NCBI GenBank assembly: GCA_023078555.1 | Contig: CM041203.1 | Location: forward strand, 1,999,481-2,063,480 | Direction of reading: 5' to 3' | DNA from: Ulva prolifera | Lineage: Eukaryota; Chlorophyta; Ulvophyceae; Ulvales; Ulvaceae | Length of the DNA: 64,000 nucleotides | Shown here: positions 38,041-49,700 of the stretch, piece by piece | Layout of the letters: the number at the start of each line of letters is the position of its first letter | How positions within the stretch are numbered: position 1 is the first letter of the stretch | Position numbers and translations under genes: made by a program | Notes under the pieces: generated by a model | Databases searched by the model: none | What the model saw: only the letters and a program-made list of their open reading frames with translations | What the model was told of the DNA's origin: nothing

Positions 38041-39944
38041 GCCACTGCTGTTGATCCTCAATGACTGAGGTCGGACTGCTCTGGTTAGACCAGACTACCC
38101 CCCTATTGACAGGCGCACCGACGAGAATGGGTTTGGTATCTACTGCCATTTTAAATGCAAAGACAGGGTGACCATCCACATCTAGTTCCTGATATTTGAC
38201 GTCATCTTCTACGTCGGTAGCCATATCACCCAGACCAGGAACATACAACACATTTCTACGCGTGTCTAGGAACATCTGTTCATGTCTAAGACCCATCGTG
38301 CTGAGCAGGTTGTACGGACATTCAGGAGCATAGTAAACACCAGGGATTTCCACATCCAGTGGATGCTTGTTCCCATGCTTGTCCACATAAGCACCCAGGT
38401 TCACCTGAATGGTTCCCCTGCCCATGATAGAAAGCTGCCCTGGTCCCGCGAGATTGGCAACTTTCTGACACGGACCGTACTCAGTGAACATTTCACGATT
38501 TCCTACTATATGCATGTCCGACCCACTATCAACAATGATGTTCCACGGAAGGGACGCGTCCGGCTGTGGATACTTGTCAGGCATTTCTACAGTGCAAACA
38601 TCCTTGGCCGCAGCCTGTTTGCGTTGGGGGCAGTTCGCACGCAAGTGTCCCTTCTTCTTGCAGAAGAAACAGGTCCTCGTCTCCTCGCGAGGAGCCTGGC
38701 CGGCTGCGAGAGCAGCGACCACAGGGCCATCACCACGGTGCTGCTTGCGCCAGCCATGGCCTGGTTTGCCCGCGGGCGCCCCAGACCTAGCCTGCAGCGA
38801 CCGCTGTTGTTTGAGCAAATCAGCATGCTCGGTTAAACGTGATATTATCACATGAGGGGAGGAGTGTTGAACTTCGCCGCGCACAGCGTTGAACTCCTCC
38901 CCCACCTCTAACAGTTTCAAACGTAGCCATCGCTGGCCCACATCGGCACCTAGTGCCTCCAGTTGAGTGTAAACACTCATCACATCACCACAATATGTCG
39001 CAACATCTTTATTGTTTTGTGACAAAGAATTAAACCGACTCCACAGTCTGTGGATTTCGGCTTCGGTGCTAGGTCTGTACTTGGCAGTCAAGTAAGACCA
39101 TGCTTCATACAAGTGTGACATGCGATAGACAGTCGTCCTATCCGCGTCAGGCAACGACATTAGGACCTGTGTCCTTGCCCTAGCATGAACACGCTGTTCG
39201 TCCGCAGACGGTGCGTGCTGCAACAAATGATTTAACTCAAATTGACCTAACCACAAAAAGACTTTCTGTTCGTACGCAACGAAACTTTCAGTCTTAAAAT
39301 TCCATTCAGGCAATTTCCCTTTGGTCAAATCAGGCTCGCTACGTCCCCGAGATGCACGCAGCGCTTCGGTCAACGTCTCGAGCGTGATGAATGACTCAGT
39401 GTGACCGTGAGCGTCAACAACATGACAGGAAAAAGGCACCTGCTGGCTGCTCTGCCCAGTATGGGAAGAGGGTCGTGGCCGGACAATTCGTCCGCCCCGG
39501 AGCAACATACCCGCAGGCTGTTCTCCGTCAGGGAGCTGCTGGTCAGCGTCCCTGTCGACGAGTGGCTACTGGTCAGCATCGTCACGCCTCTCCTCGCGAG
39601 GAGAGTTGGCGTTTGAGTTGGCATTGGAGAGAGACATCCTGCATTAGGACAGACGGTTGTTTGTTGCGCGCAGCAACTAACCGATGGGATTGCTCGCAAG
39701 CAGACAGGTTGAGAAAAATAAACGAACGCGTTCGCTTTTTCTCAGCGCTGATCATTAAAACAAGCTTCTCGAATTGTGTCTAACAACAATATACTACGAG
39801 AAAGCTAAATGATGCCTGCGCTTTTGACCGCTGTCTGAGCGCCGGCAGAACAGTGGAATGCCCGCCGTGTCTGCGCACAGACATTGGCCGACGGCTTCCT
39901 GAACAAGACCATATACAGACGTAACGCTAACATCACCGATACCA
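38041..39944 (-). pseudogene. Element X, left half inverted: gag, protease, integrase start
   Basis: On the minus strand, ATG 39637-39635 starts Gag (MSLSNANSNANSPREE). A stop TAG at 39566-39568 replaces a sense codon of sister copies. The frame then stays open through the zinc knuckle CFFCKKKGHLRANC, protease DSGSD and SPTSVIEDQQQW, and ends at 38041, exactly where the right half begins in the other orientation (W followed by HHVAVAA). Both halves therefore come from one element. Confidence 0.9.
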
Positions 39945-40290
39945 TGTCAGAAAAGCTTAAGTTGTGCAGGTTGGACGCGCAGTCCTTATGCAGGTCAGGT
40001 CAGGACAGCCAGCATCTCATACCTGCTGCGCACAGAGGTAGAACCGAGAGATGCTGAAAGGGAGTGCTAGTACCGGGAAACAGTAAAGAGAATGGTTACA
40101 GATCTCAGTGTGCACAAGCTTATATGCACACTGAACACTCAAGGTTACGGCGGGAAACCCTCGCGGGATCTCTCTCACTACATCGAGACAATCTCGGCTG
40201 GCGGCTTACCCCTGCACTGGATCCGCGGATCGTCCGTGCATGGATGCACCTGTCACCACACTGCTGCCCGCAGGCTCATGCATTGTGACA
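39945..40290 (-). repeat. 5' LTR of element X
   Basis: 346 bp, minus orientation, with the primer-binding site TGGTATCGGTGA just inside it (39933-39944). It differs at many sites from element B's LTRs but resembles the LTR at 37692-38040. ACCGG follows at 40291. Confidence 0.92.
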
Positions 40291-40868
40291 ACCGGTCGAT
40301 GCTTTGTTTTTCTGTGGGTAGATGACTTATTCATTTTCAGTTGCTCCGCGGGGCTGCAGGAAATCATCAGTGTCATTCTCACAAAATTTGAAGGTAGAGA
40401 CCTAGGTGACCTGTCCTGGGCACTTGGCACTGAGATCACGCGTGATCGAAAGGCCAAAACAATCACAATGACACAACGCACCAAAATCCAGAACCTGCTG
40501 GACAAGTACAGTATGTGTCTGACTGTCGTAAATCTCCCACTCCCTTAGTGCCGCGGCAACAGCTAAGGAGTGTGAAAGAGCATCCTGACCTGGAGAAAGC
40601 CAGTGCTGCTAAGCATTCCAGGTTCATGAGTGCTGTAGGGAGCATCCAGTATATTGCAGGAGTGACACGACCTGACCTGAGCCATGTGGCACATGCCCTG
40701 GCCCGGCACATGTCTAGTAGTCTGAAGGAACATTGGTCTGCCGTGCAACATGTTCTGAGATACCTGCAGTCCACGAAGAATTTAGGAATGAAATTTGTAG
40801 GCTCTGAGGGACATGGGTGTTTACTAGAGGCTTTTTCATATGCAGACTTTGCGAATTTTGCAGATCTT
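40291..40868 (+). pseudogene. Element E: decayed copia reverse transcriptase/RNase H fragment
   Basis: Starts inside the reverse transcriptase (RCFVFLWVDDLFIFS) and ends within RNase H (SYADFANFADL) at about 40868. A two-base insertion near 40511-40518 shifts the frame (ATGTGTCTGAC against ATGTCTGA in X). The first RNase H catalytic Asp is Tyr (SYADF). Both flanks are cut, by the LTR of X on the left and by LINE sequence on the right. It is probably the old copy into which X inserted. Confidence 0.9.
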
Positions 40869-40878
40869 TCGGAGGGGG

Positions 40879-42498
40879 TCACATACGCGACCGGACACAT
40901 TCGCGGGACACATCACGTATCATCAAATAACTTTTAAACGCCTGCGAATCAGGACAAATTATCGATGCAGCGATACTTGAATTATGATCATATGTGTAGT
41001 TGCTGCTTCGTTCAGGCATTTTGCAACTTTTTTGTTTCTCGACGTCAGTCCACTGAACACGGCCTTTGCTGCCTTGATCATTGAGCCCACAGGCAGAAGG
41101 CCCGCGTCGGAAAAAGAATCTCCTCCCTGCAATCACACTGCTGCAGACCAAACACCATGCGGATTGCCTTTTACAGATGGTATCAAGTTTGTCAGCTTCA
41201 GTTTTCGGGCCAATCCAGATCTCAGCCCCATACACAGCAAGAGTATATATGAACGCATAAACAAGGCGGAGCCGGGCGGTCACCGGGAGGTAGTGGCAAC
41301 GCAGCACTGGCCGCCACGCGCCAAGTGCCTTGTTCATCTTTGCGCGTACATGATGCATATGTTCAGACCAAGAGCCATTCGACTGAAAGAAAACACCCAG
41401 GTATTTGTAGTTGTGATCCTTCTCCAACTGCGACCCCCGCAGTTGGAAGACAACTGGTGCGCCACCCCGCGGCTGATTGAACACCATAGTTTTTTACTTT
41501 GACAACACATTTGGTAAGGAGCGCCATTGAAACAACCATTGATCGATTGTATCAATGTGTCCCTAGAGCCGTGCCGGTGTCAAGGACATTTCGTTGACAT
41601 CATCTGCATAAGTGAGTCCGGAAATTTTATCGGTGTCTGGTGAGTCCAGGGGAATGCAGAGTTGTTTTGGACGGGTGTGCAGTGTTTCAAGCAGATCATC
41701 AATGAACACATCAAAGAGAATGGTTGACAGGGGGTCGCCTTGGCCGACCCCGAGGGTGATGGGGAAGTATGGTGATTCCTGGTCTTGGAAGCGCACCCTT
41801 GATTTCGTGTTCGAGAGCATGTGTGCGATGACCCGACCGAGGCGGCCTGTCACTCCTTTCTGGAGCAGTTTGTACAACAAACCGTCGCGCCACACAGTAT
41901 CGTATGCTTTCCGGATGTCCAAGAAGGAAGCATAAAGTGGAGTGTCCGCCGCGGCAGCCGCCCGGACAATGCGTGCAAAGGTGTGGACATGGTCTACGCA
42001 GCCGCGATCCTCGCGGAATGCGGCTTGAGACCCATGGAGGGTTATATTGTTTTGGAGGCGGGACCTGAGCAGTGTGCTAAAAAGCTTCCGGAGTATTGAA
42101 AGCAGTGTGATACCCCGGTAGTTGGAGGGGTCTGTTGCATCCCCGGCTTTGTGGAGGCTTACAATTGTTCCAAGTGACCATGCATTGGGAATGGTTTCGT
42201 GCGTCCAGCAGAAATTGATGAGCTGCAGGACGATGGTTTGCAATTGCGGCCCTCCGGCCTTCAGTAGTTCGCAGATGATACCATCGTGGTCTGCGGCTTT
42301 CCAGTTGTGCATTGTAGCAAGTGCTTGTTGAAGTTCGTGAAGTGTGAAGGCATCATCCATCTCTTGGTTGTGTTCAGGCTCATTTTGGCGCCATGCGTGC
42401 AATGTGTCTCTGACATGTGCATCACTTTCCTCGCAGAATGTGGCATGTGGGAGCTTAATCGGCTGCGCCACATGGCTTGTGTGTGTTACAAGGATCAA
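40879..42498 (-). pseudogene. LINE (non-LTR) reverse transcriptase remnant
   Basis: Minus frame 41563-42498 encodes an RVT_1 reverse transcriptase: WKAADHDGIICELLK, SNYRGITLLSILRKL, ASFLDIRKAYDTVWRDG, VGQGDPLS and the catalytic LTYADDV. After a frame break at 41487-41563 the C-terminal part continues (YKYLGVFFQSNGSWSEHM, IYTLAVYGAEIW) to a stop near 40879. No apurinic endonuclease domain is visible upstream, so it is 5' truncated and frameshifted. No poly-A tail or target duplication was seen. Confidence 0.88.
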
Positions 42499-42507
42499 GG
42501 TGGCGAG

Positions 42508-42602
42508 GTGTCATGAATTCCGTCGAAACTAGGTTAAAGCTAGTCAAAGCACTCAACTGTGCAGCGAGAGCTACTCGCACCTCTAACACCTAGTTTGTTA
42601 CA
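42508..42602 (+). repeat. Solo mini-LTR of the TRIM family
   Basis: 95 bp from TGTCATGAATTCC to CTAGTTTGTTACA, matching the two LTRs of the TRIM at 44267-44563. It is flanked by CGAGG on the left and TGAGG on the right, a 4/5 match consistent with an aged 5-bp duplication. No second copy or primer site is adjacent, so it is a solo LTR. Confidence 0.85.
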
Positions 42603-42745
42603 TGAGGCGGGCAGCACCGCAAAAGAAGCTGGCTTGTGTGTGTATATGAATGTATTTATTTGCATAGCGGGGAGAGGCTGGCTTCATTGCACACCAGCTC
42701 AGCCACGGCTTGACCTACCTAGGCATGGCATGTAGGGTGGGTACC

Positions 42746-43050
42746 TGTTGAGACCTATTGGTCTGGTCTTGGGTAACAGACCTCGATGGCAGTAAGAAGA
42801 AGCAGTGATGGGTCAAGATTGCCGCAGCACGAGGGCTGTATAGGCACAAACAGAGCAGGGGTACACTCACACGCGGGGATGCGACGTGGTAGTGCAGAAA
42901 TGGATGGCGCCCCAACCAGACTACTGGCAAGCGTGTCTGGTCCCAGCAAGCGCTCGGTATAAATACCGGGGTGTGTGCGCCCAGGTCAATCCCCCTGTCA
43001 AAGCCGGCCTCGCCGAATCGTGCCGCATAACTGCCACACCGATACCAGAT
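42746..43050 (+). repeat. Probable LTR-like repeat fragment (right end uncertain)
   Basis: The first 51 bp match 22945-22995. Both copies begin TGTTGAGACC with unrelated sequence to the left, which marks a true repeat end. A TATAAATA box lies at 42960-42967. The minus strand at 43038-43048 reads TGGTATCGGTG, like the copia primer site. The right boundary is a guess. Confidence 0.4.
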
Positions 43051-44261
43051 CCCGCATAACCGCGGGAGATCTTAAATTGTGGCTCACAGAGTTTGAGATG
43101 AGTGTAAGCAAGGCTGCGCACGTAATTCGTGGGCAGCTCTGGGTGGTTGTACAGATATCATCGTGCATGCCAACCCTGGAGCCCGCCGGGCGGACCCTGT
43201 GTAACGACGGTAATGCACACAGTAAGACGTAATATGTGCAGTAACGATTCGGCTAGCCGCATAAAGCCATAATAAGCCTATGACGGGACACATTGTGCCG
43301 GGAGAAGGCTGTACACAGTGCTGATGCAATGTGCACGTAGGGCTGGTGGACGCGTGCAGTCACACGTGGCGAGTGCAGGCACGTAAGCCCACTGAGCGTA
43401 CGTGTGATCACACTGTGTGCAACTCGATCGGTAATTCAAAAGCTATGCGTGTGCGACCGTCCACTTGGCTGGACAAGTTGCTACGCATATAAGAAAAGGT
43501 GTTAATTGTGCCTGCATGCGCTAGTGTGAGAGATATCTCACAACAGTACCCATGTGCAATAAAGCACTGCGGCCCGGCCAGATATCCTAGCCAGAGTAGG
43601 AGGACATGAAATTGAGGACCGTGAAACTGCTCACCTACCACAATCCGCCGCTGCCCTGCCCGACTGATGGACTGTGACTTTCTCCTTGACCGAGGGAGTG
43701 CTCTCCTCCAACCCGTACCTCGTGCGCGCTATTCTTCCCATCAGAGCGGCCTGAAAGTCCATGAATCAGCTCAAACGTGCTCCTATTTATCATGATCTGG
43801 CCGCGGGCGCAGTGTGACCAAGCCCCGTAGCTCGAACAGCTGTTTCCGTCAGAGTATATACCCCCCAATGCAGCATCAGAGAATTGCCGCTGCACGAAGC
43901 CAGACTCAGGTGGCTGGGATTGATCGTCACGAGAACAAGATGTCCATCTGACCACTTCGCACAAAAGCATCAGCTATCTTGAAATGCTGCATGGCCGGCT
44001 GGTCCAACCTGACAAGCACGACACATCGGCACGACTTCGAACTATCCAGATCATGCGCAAGAATCCCCATGTCCCTGTTACTACGTGCCGTTGCAACATC
44101 GTCACGCGGACCGCGCCCATGCAGTGCATCTAGGCAGCCGGTACGATCACAGACACATGCCGTACTACATGGTGCCGAGGTCAGATGTTGCCAACCTTGT
44201 CACGATCATATAGATCTTCTGTAGCTCACCCCTGGTACTCCTCATGGTCCTGGACGGCGGC
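43051..44261. other. No gene seen
   Basis: About 1.2 kb between the LTR-like repeat and the TRIM. It holds short frames on both strands without motifs. It is probably old repeat-derived sequence. Confidence 0.4.
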
Positions 44262-44266
44262 CTCGT

Positions 44267-44364
44267 TGTCATGAATTCCGTTGAAACTAGATCAAAGCAA
44301 GTCAAAGCACTCAACTGTGCAGCTAGAGCTACTCACACCTCTAACAAACACCTAGTTTGTTACA
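44267..44364 (+). repeat. 5' LTR of the TRIM
   Basis: 98 bp with TG/CA ends. AAACTAG near the left end and CTAGTTT near the right end form subterminal inverted repeats. Confidence 0.9.
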
Positions 44365-44401
44365 TTTGGTATTGGTGAAGGTCTTTCCTCCAGGAGAACC
44401 G

Positions 44402-44412
44402 GGTTCAAATCC
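44402..44412 (+). promoter_or_regulatory. tRNA box-B-like motif inside the TRIM
   Basis: GGTTCAAATCC matches the pol III B box of tRNA genes and is followed by TGCCTGCGCCA, which resembles a tRNA acceptor 3' side. The internal domain may have captured part of a tRNA. No complete tRNA fold is evident. Confidence 0.5.
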
Positions 44413-44465
44413 TGCCTGCGCCATTCTACCGCCTTCGGGACGAAGTCTTCCCGGCGGGGGAATTC

Positions 44466-44563
44466 TGTCATGAATTCCGTCGAAACTAGTTCACAGCTAG
44501 TCAAAGCACTCAACTGTGCAGCGAGAGCTACTCGCACCTCTAACAAACACCTAGTTTGTTACA
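44466..44563 (+). repeat. 3' LTR of the TRIM
   Basis: 98 bp, differing from the 5' LTR at several positions, so the insertion is not very recent. The target duplication CTCGT follows. Confidence 0.9.
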
Positions 44564-44568
44564 CTCGT

Positions 44569-45193
44569 CCTGCACGGACAGCAGGATGGATACGACAGCG
44601 ACGTGTTCCTTGGTCGGACCGGCAGCCTTTGCTGCCATCTAGTCCTGCAGAGCAAGGGCCTGACGGTCAGTCGCTTCCTCCGCATCGAGCTCCTGATCTT
44701 GCTGGATAACCCCCACATGCGGGCAGGCTGAATATTCTGTGGTTGGCTCGGCATGCGGATCCGGGCTGTGCCGTGCCGTCAGGGCCCTGCGGTGGGCAGT
44801 CGTGGGTGCGTTGGCATCACCCATGGGGGGACACCAATCAACCTGCAATGCTGGGGGCTTCAGCTTTGCAGCGGGTGCAACCTGTGGAGCTGCCTCCACA
44901 CAAGCTTGCAGCGCGTTGGGCTAGCGTCGGCCGGGCTGCCAGCCTGGGCCGCCGCGAATGGGCGGCGAGGTCGTATTGCCCCGGGGGTGCGGGTGTTCGG
45001 GGGTTGAGCGGGGATGGGTGCGTGGGTGTGGTGTGGGGGTATGTGGGTGTGTGTGAAGTGGATTCCTAACGGGCTGAGGCCGGGTGTTGCGTGCGGGTGC
45101 TTGCTCTGACTTGGCCCTGCGTTCGGGCGGATTCGAGGTGGCTGCCGCTCTCCTGACGCGTGTGCTTTGGGCTGTTCGTGTGCTTCCTCGTTG
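44569..45193. other. GC- and G-rich tract, no gene seen
   Basis: The region is rich in G on the plus strand near 44985-45060 (GGGTGTGG-like strings). Frames of 80-110 codons are compositional. Function is unknown. Confidence 0.4.
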
Positions 45194-45802
45194 TCATGGC
45201 GGTGCTACCGGCCCCTCCGGCTTTGCCCTTGTAGCACACAAGCTTGCAGCATGGACTTCGTAACGACCATACCTGGAGGATGCTGAAGCTCGCAAGATAA
45301 GCCTGGGATGCGACTTGACGTTATGCTCTCTTGGGAACTTGCGGCTTTCTGTTCTAGACGTCTTGTTGCAAATCAATGCATGGTCGAGGTCATCAGGGAG
45401 GACATCCTCTCTGCACATGCCTGTGCTGCCAATCGCATTCGCTGGCGCCCGCCACTGAGGTGTCCTGGTGGTGGCAGACTGAGACTTCACATTAAGTCAT
45501 GTTTGAGGTTTCAGTCCAGATGCAAAAACGCCCACGAGACCAGCTGCGCCAGCACGCCATGGCGTGGGCTCCAGCGTGTTTGCCGCTGTTCAAGGTGCCC
45601 CAGGTGCCCCGGAGGTGGGTTTGGCGCTGATGGTCTCTTGTCGGACCTCACAGAACGTGATGACTTGGCGGCTGGCATCGTCGGGAGAGTTTGCAGGTGC
45701 ATACACATCCACCTGCAAGCCACGTCCTGCCAGGGTGTACACAACTGTTGCCACATGTAAGCCAGACAAGAATTTGCATGTCTGGCAGACATTCTCTTGC
45801 AT
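45194..45802 (-). pseudogene. Possible protein-coding relic (retroelement-like), uncertain
   Basis: The minus frame near 45430-45230 reads DDLDHALICNKTSRTE then KFPREHNVKSH, similar in style to the Cys/His block (HxxxC) near the C-terminus of many LINE reverse transcriptases. Another minus frame, 45590-45802, has QTCKFLSGLHVATVVYTLAG and LQVDVYAPANSPDD. The two are in different frames. They may be pieces of one decayed retroelement; neither is firmly identified. Confidence 0.3.
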
Positions 45803-45974
45803 GGATCACTGGATCGGGGTGTGCATCCCGCTATCTATCCGGCGCAGAGCGGTGTCTGTAAAGTAAATCTGAATGTACTGAGCCATATCCTGAAGATGAC
45901 ATTGACAACTCCGAATGAACGGACCACATATGCTGTCTGTAGGTGCTGTGTTGGTTCCATTCGACTTGTTTGAG

Positions 45975-46723
<749 letters not shown>

Positions 46724-49700
46724 TCATGCATTCGTAGCTATCCTTGCATGGCAAAGCGAGCAAATGCGCAGCCGCTTCGTGTCAACAGTTTCTAGCAGCA
46801 TGTCATGGCGACACCTGCGACACCGCAGGACAGATTCAAGGCCACCCCCCTGAACACTTTTAACAACACGGCCACTTGCAACACAAACTGTGTCTTTTTC
46901 GCTGCTCAGACCATCTAGCAGGTGTGATGCTGCATCGCCAGCTTGCATATGTTGCGCTTCGCAGATGTCACCAGGATCCTGCAGCCGCACAGGATGACAG
47001 GCTCAGTGTGTGTCAGCTAAGTCATGCGCTCGGATCACATGACACATGGCACTGACACAAAATGAGCACCTCAGGCAAATGCTCCATGAAAACTGAAGAT
47101 GCCAGCGACGCAACGTTCTCCTTCTGGAGCACGGACAGGCCAGGTATAGACTCCAGCTTCATGAATGCTTTGCTTGCAATTCCGAAATGACCTGTACAGA
47201 GGGCTACCAAAGCTAGCATCGAAAATACATCAAAAGCATCCAGAGCATCTATGTATCTCCGAGTGTTCAAGGCTGTCCGAAGTGCTGCGTGATACTCTCC
47301 GGCTTGCACTTGGGCTTGAGCTAATGTCCAGAAGTGATGTGCTTCTGCTCCACGCCATGCCCGATCCATCCCCTCGTCCTTCTGCAACACGTAGGACTGC
47401 TTCAACATGCGTAAGATGTTGATGAGAGTAAGAAAGATACAGATTCTGGTGTTGAATGTGTTGCTGACATGTGGTAGCCTTGTCGATACTGCAGCTTCTG
47501 CAGTGCATGCCTGCACACCTTAGCATCAAGCGAGTCACGCGTCACAAGGCCCTGCAAAGTGTTCCGTGCATGTGTGACTGTACTCATCGTGTTGCCTGCT
47601 GCAAACCCTCCACCAAGAAGAGTCAACCCGTGTGATGCCGCAAGCTCTTTCTCGTTTATATTTCGCGCTTTCTCCACCTCAAGGGCTGCTAGAACATACA
47701 GCTGCTTGATGCGGACTGGCCGCATATGAAGTTCCTGGATGTGCCCTTTCTGTATTTCCGCTTCATATTGCCCGTAATGTGAAGAGAACTGGCTTCATGG
47801 ACACAAGCAAGCGGCGCACGATTGCTTCTTTGGCAAGTTCAGCCAGTGCGGATGCTGACAAATGATGCTGCGCTGCAGATTTGTACAGGTTGACCTCATC
47901 CACACGGCGCCCGTGCTTTTGCAGGTCTGACATCCTGCTGTTCAACAGATTGTCTATCTGAATTCCATATTCCTGAGCAATTCGGACTCCGAGTGCCCAG
48001 TTATTGAATTGTGCACAGCAGTCTATTGCTTTTTGCACCATTCCGGCCTGCACAATGCTAGAGCTGTGATCAATACGAATTCCACAGCACCTGCAGTTCA
48101 GACAACATCGTGTTTCGGATGATACACCTTGACGTAGCTGGTGCAGGCTTCTGTGCACATGCCTACCGACTGGTAGCTTTGTGCCAGGAATTTGTGAACT
48201 TCACATTTGTCTGTGCAGTGTGTCTGCAAGTCAGTAAGCTTTTCATAGTCACCCAGCCGAAAAAGGCATTCAGCAACTTGCTCTGTCTGCTTGCATTGTA
48301 CAAAGTGCATGGCAGCTTTCTTCCACTGTCGCTTGTCCATATACATGTATCCAAGCTGTCGTTGTGCGCGCTGTATGAGCTCATCTGTTACCATAGCATG
48401 CCCGTGGCTTGCGTTCTCGACTCCATACCCCGCCTTGACAGATGGCAAGCGCATCCTGTCCTTATGCTCCTATAGAGCAGAGCGTTTCTATGACGAGCCT
48501 CACACATCAATCAGCATAATAATATTGATGAAAGCTGCCCGCATCTGTACCTTTAAAAGTGCTTCCACCCGAGACCACAACCCTAAACGCATGAAGAGTT
48601 GCAATGCTAAGTCCAATCTTCCATGTTCTTGATAACATGTTGTAGACTTCCCATGATCCCCAAAATAAGCAGCTATCTCCGCATCCTGCGTTCTTTGATC
48701 ATGCAGACGCTCCACCTATAACCTGTCCATGCTCATTGATGCTTTCAAACTCATCGCATCCAGACCAGAACGTACCTGTTTTGCATACTGAATCCTGTTG
48801 TAGTCGTTGAGACGAACAAAAGCTTTGATTGCCTGCTGAAAGTCTCTGCTGATCAAAGCATGGTCACCCAGCATTGTCCACAGACGTTTATGCGGGCATC
48901 TCTCCACAAATCCAAAGGCATCCTCAAAGCTGGTCTGGAGGTAATTTTCGGTGTCCTTGAGAACTTGCGATTGAACCTTATGGAGCAACTCTTTTGCTGG
49001 TTCCTGTACAGACAGGGGCTGCGGTCGCTGCTGCAAGTCACCAACACGAACAATCAAGAGCCGTACATCGTATGAATTTGAGAACGCATGGGTCCAGACC
49101 CACCTGAACTTTGGCCTGCAGCGATATCGCATCTAGCATTGACACCTCAAGGTTCCCAAATGCCAGAAGATAGTCATTTGTCCGAACTGGGTCCTCAGCT
49201 TCTGTTCCATGTATTACCAACATCTTGGATTTTTCCATGACCGCCAGTGAACTTGGATCATCTGAAGCCCACAGAACATCCCAGACGTCTGTTCTACAAG
49301 GTTCACATGCTGTTTCATCATCCACCACTGAAGTCAGCTGCATGTTTCCCTGCGCGCTGGGACAGGTGATAATCCAACATTAGTGAATTAGCAGGAATGC
49401 AAGCACATGATCTGCTGCCACTCTCTGTGCTCCAGATCTCTACCAACTATGTGTACGGACGTGCACACCTGCAGGTCAATAATTGCTACCTGCGTGGCAT
49501 CACAATTGAGCCACATTCTGCAAACGGATTGTGAAAGCTTCTTGCTGCTCTGGAGCTGCATGTCAGGCAATGAAACTCTGGACAAGGCAGTGCTTCCAGT
49601 AGAATACTCTTGGGCTACCAGAACGAAACGGTCACACGCACAGATAGCCTGTATTTCTCCTGAACCCAGACAGAACTCTACTGGCCATTTTTCTGGCAAA

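Larger units (their letters stand above)
44267..44563 (+). mobile_element. TRIM: 297-bp LTR retrotransposon in miniature
   Basis: Two 98-bp direct repeats (44267-44364, 44466-44563), each TGTCATGAATTCC to TTTGTTACA, enclose 101 bp. The perfect 5-bp duplication CTCGT flanks it (44262-44266, 44564-44568). The internal part starts, after two bases, with TGGTATTGGTGAAGG (44367-44381), a primer-binding site close to that of the copia elements. It ends with a purine-rich CGGCGGGGGAATTC. It has no coding capacity and depends on enzymes supplied elsewhere, possibly by the resident copia family. Confidence 0.92.

Noticed and set aside
43037-43050. Primer-site-like TGGTATCGGTG on the minus strand as proof of another complete LTR element
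   Set aside because: No LTR end with CA abuts it and no paired LTR was found, so it is only mentioned as part of an uncertain repeat.
44385-44425. Possible tRNA gene
   Set aside because: A B-box-like motif is present, but no A box, anticodon arm or full cloverleaf could be drawn; it lies inside the TRIM interior.
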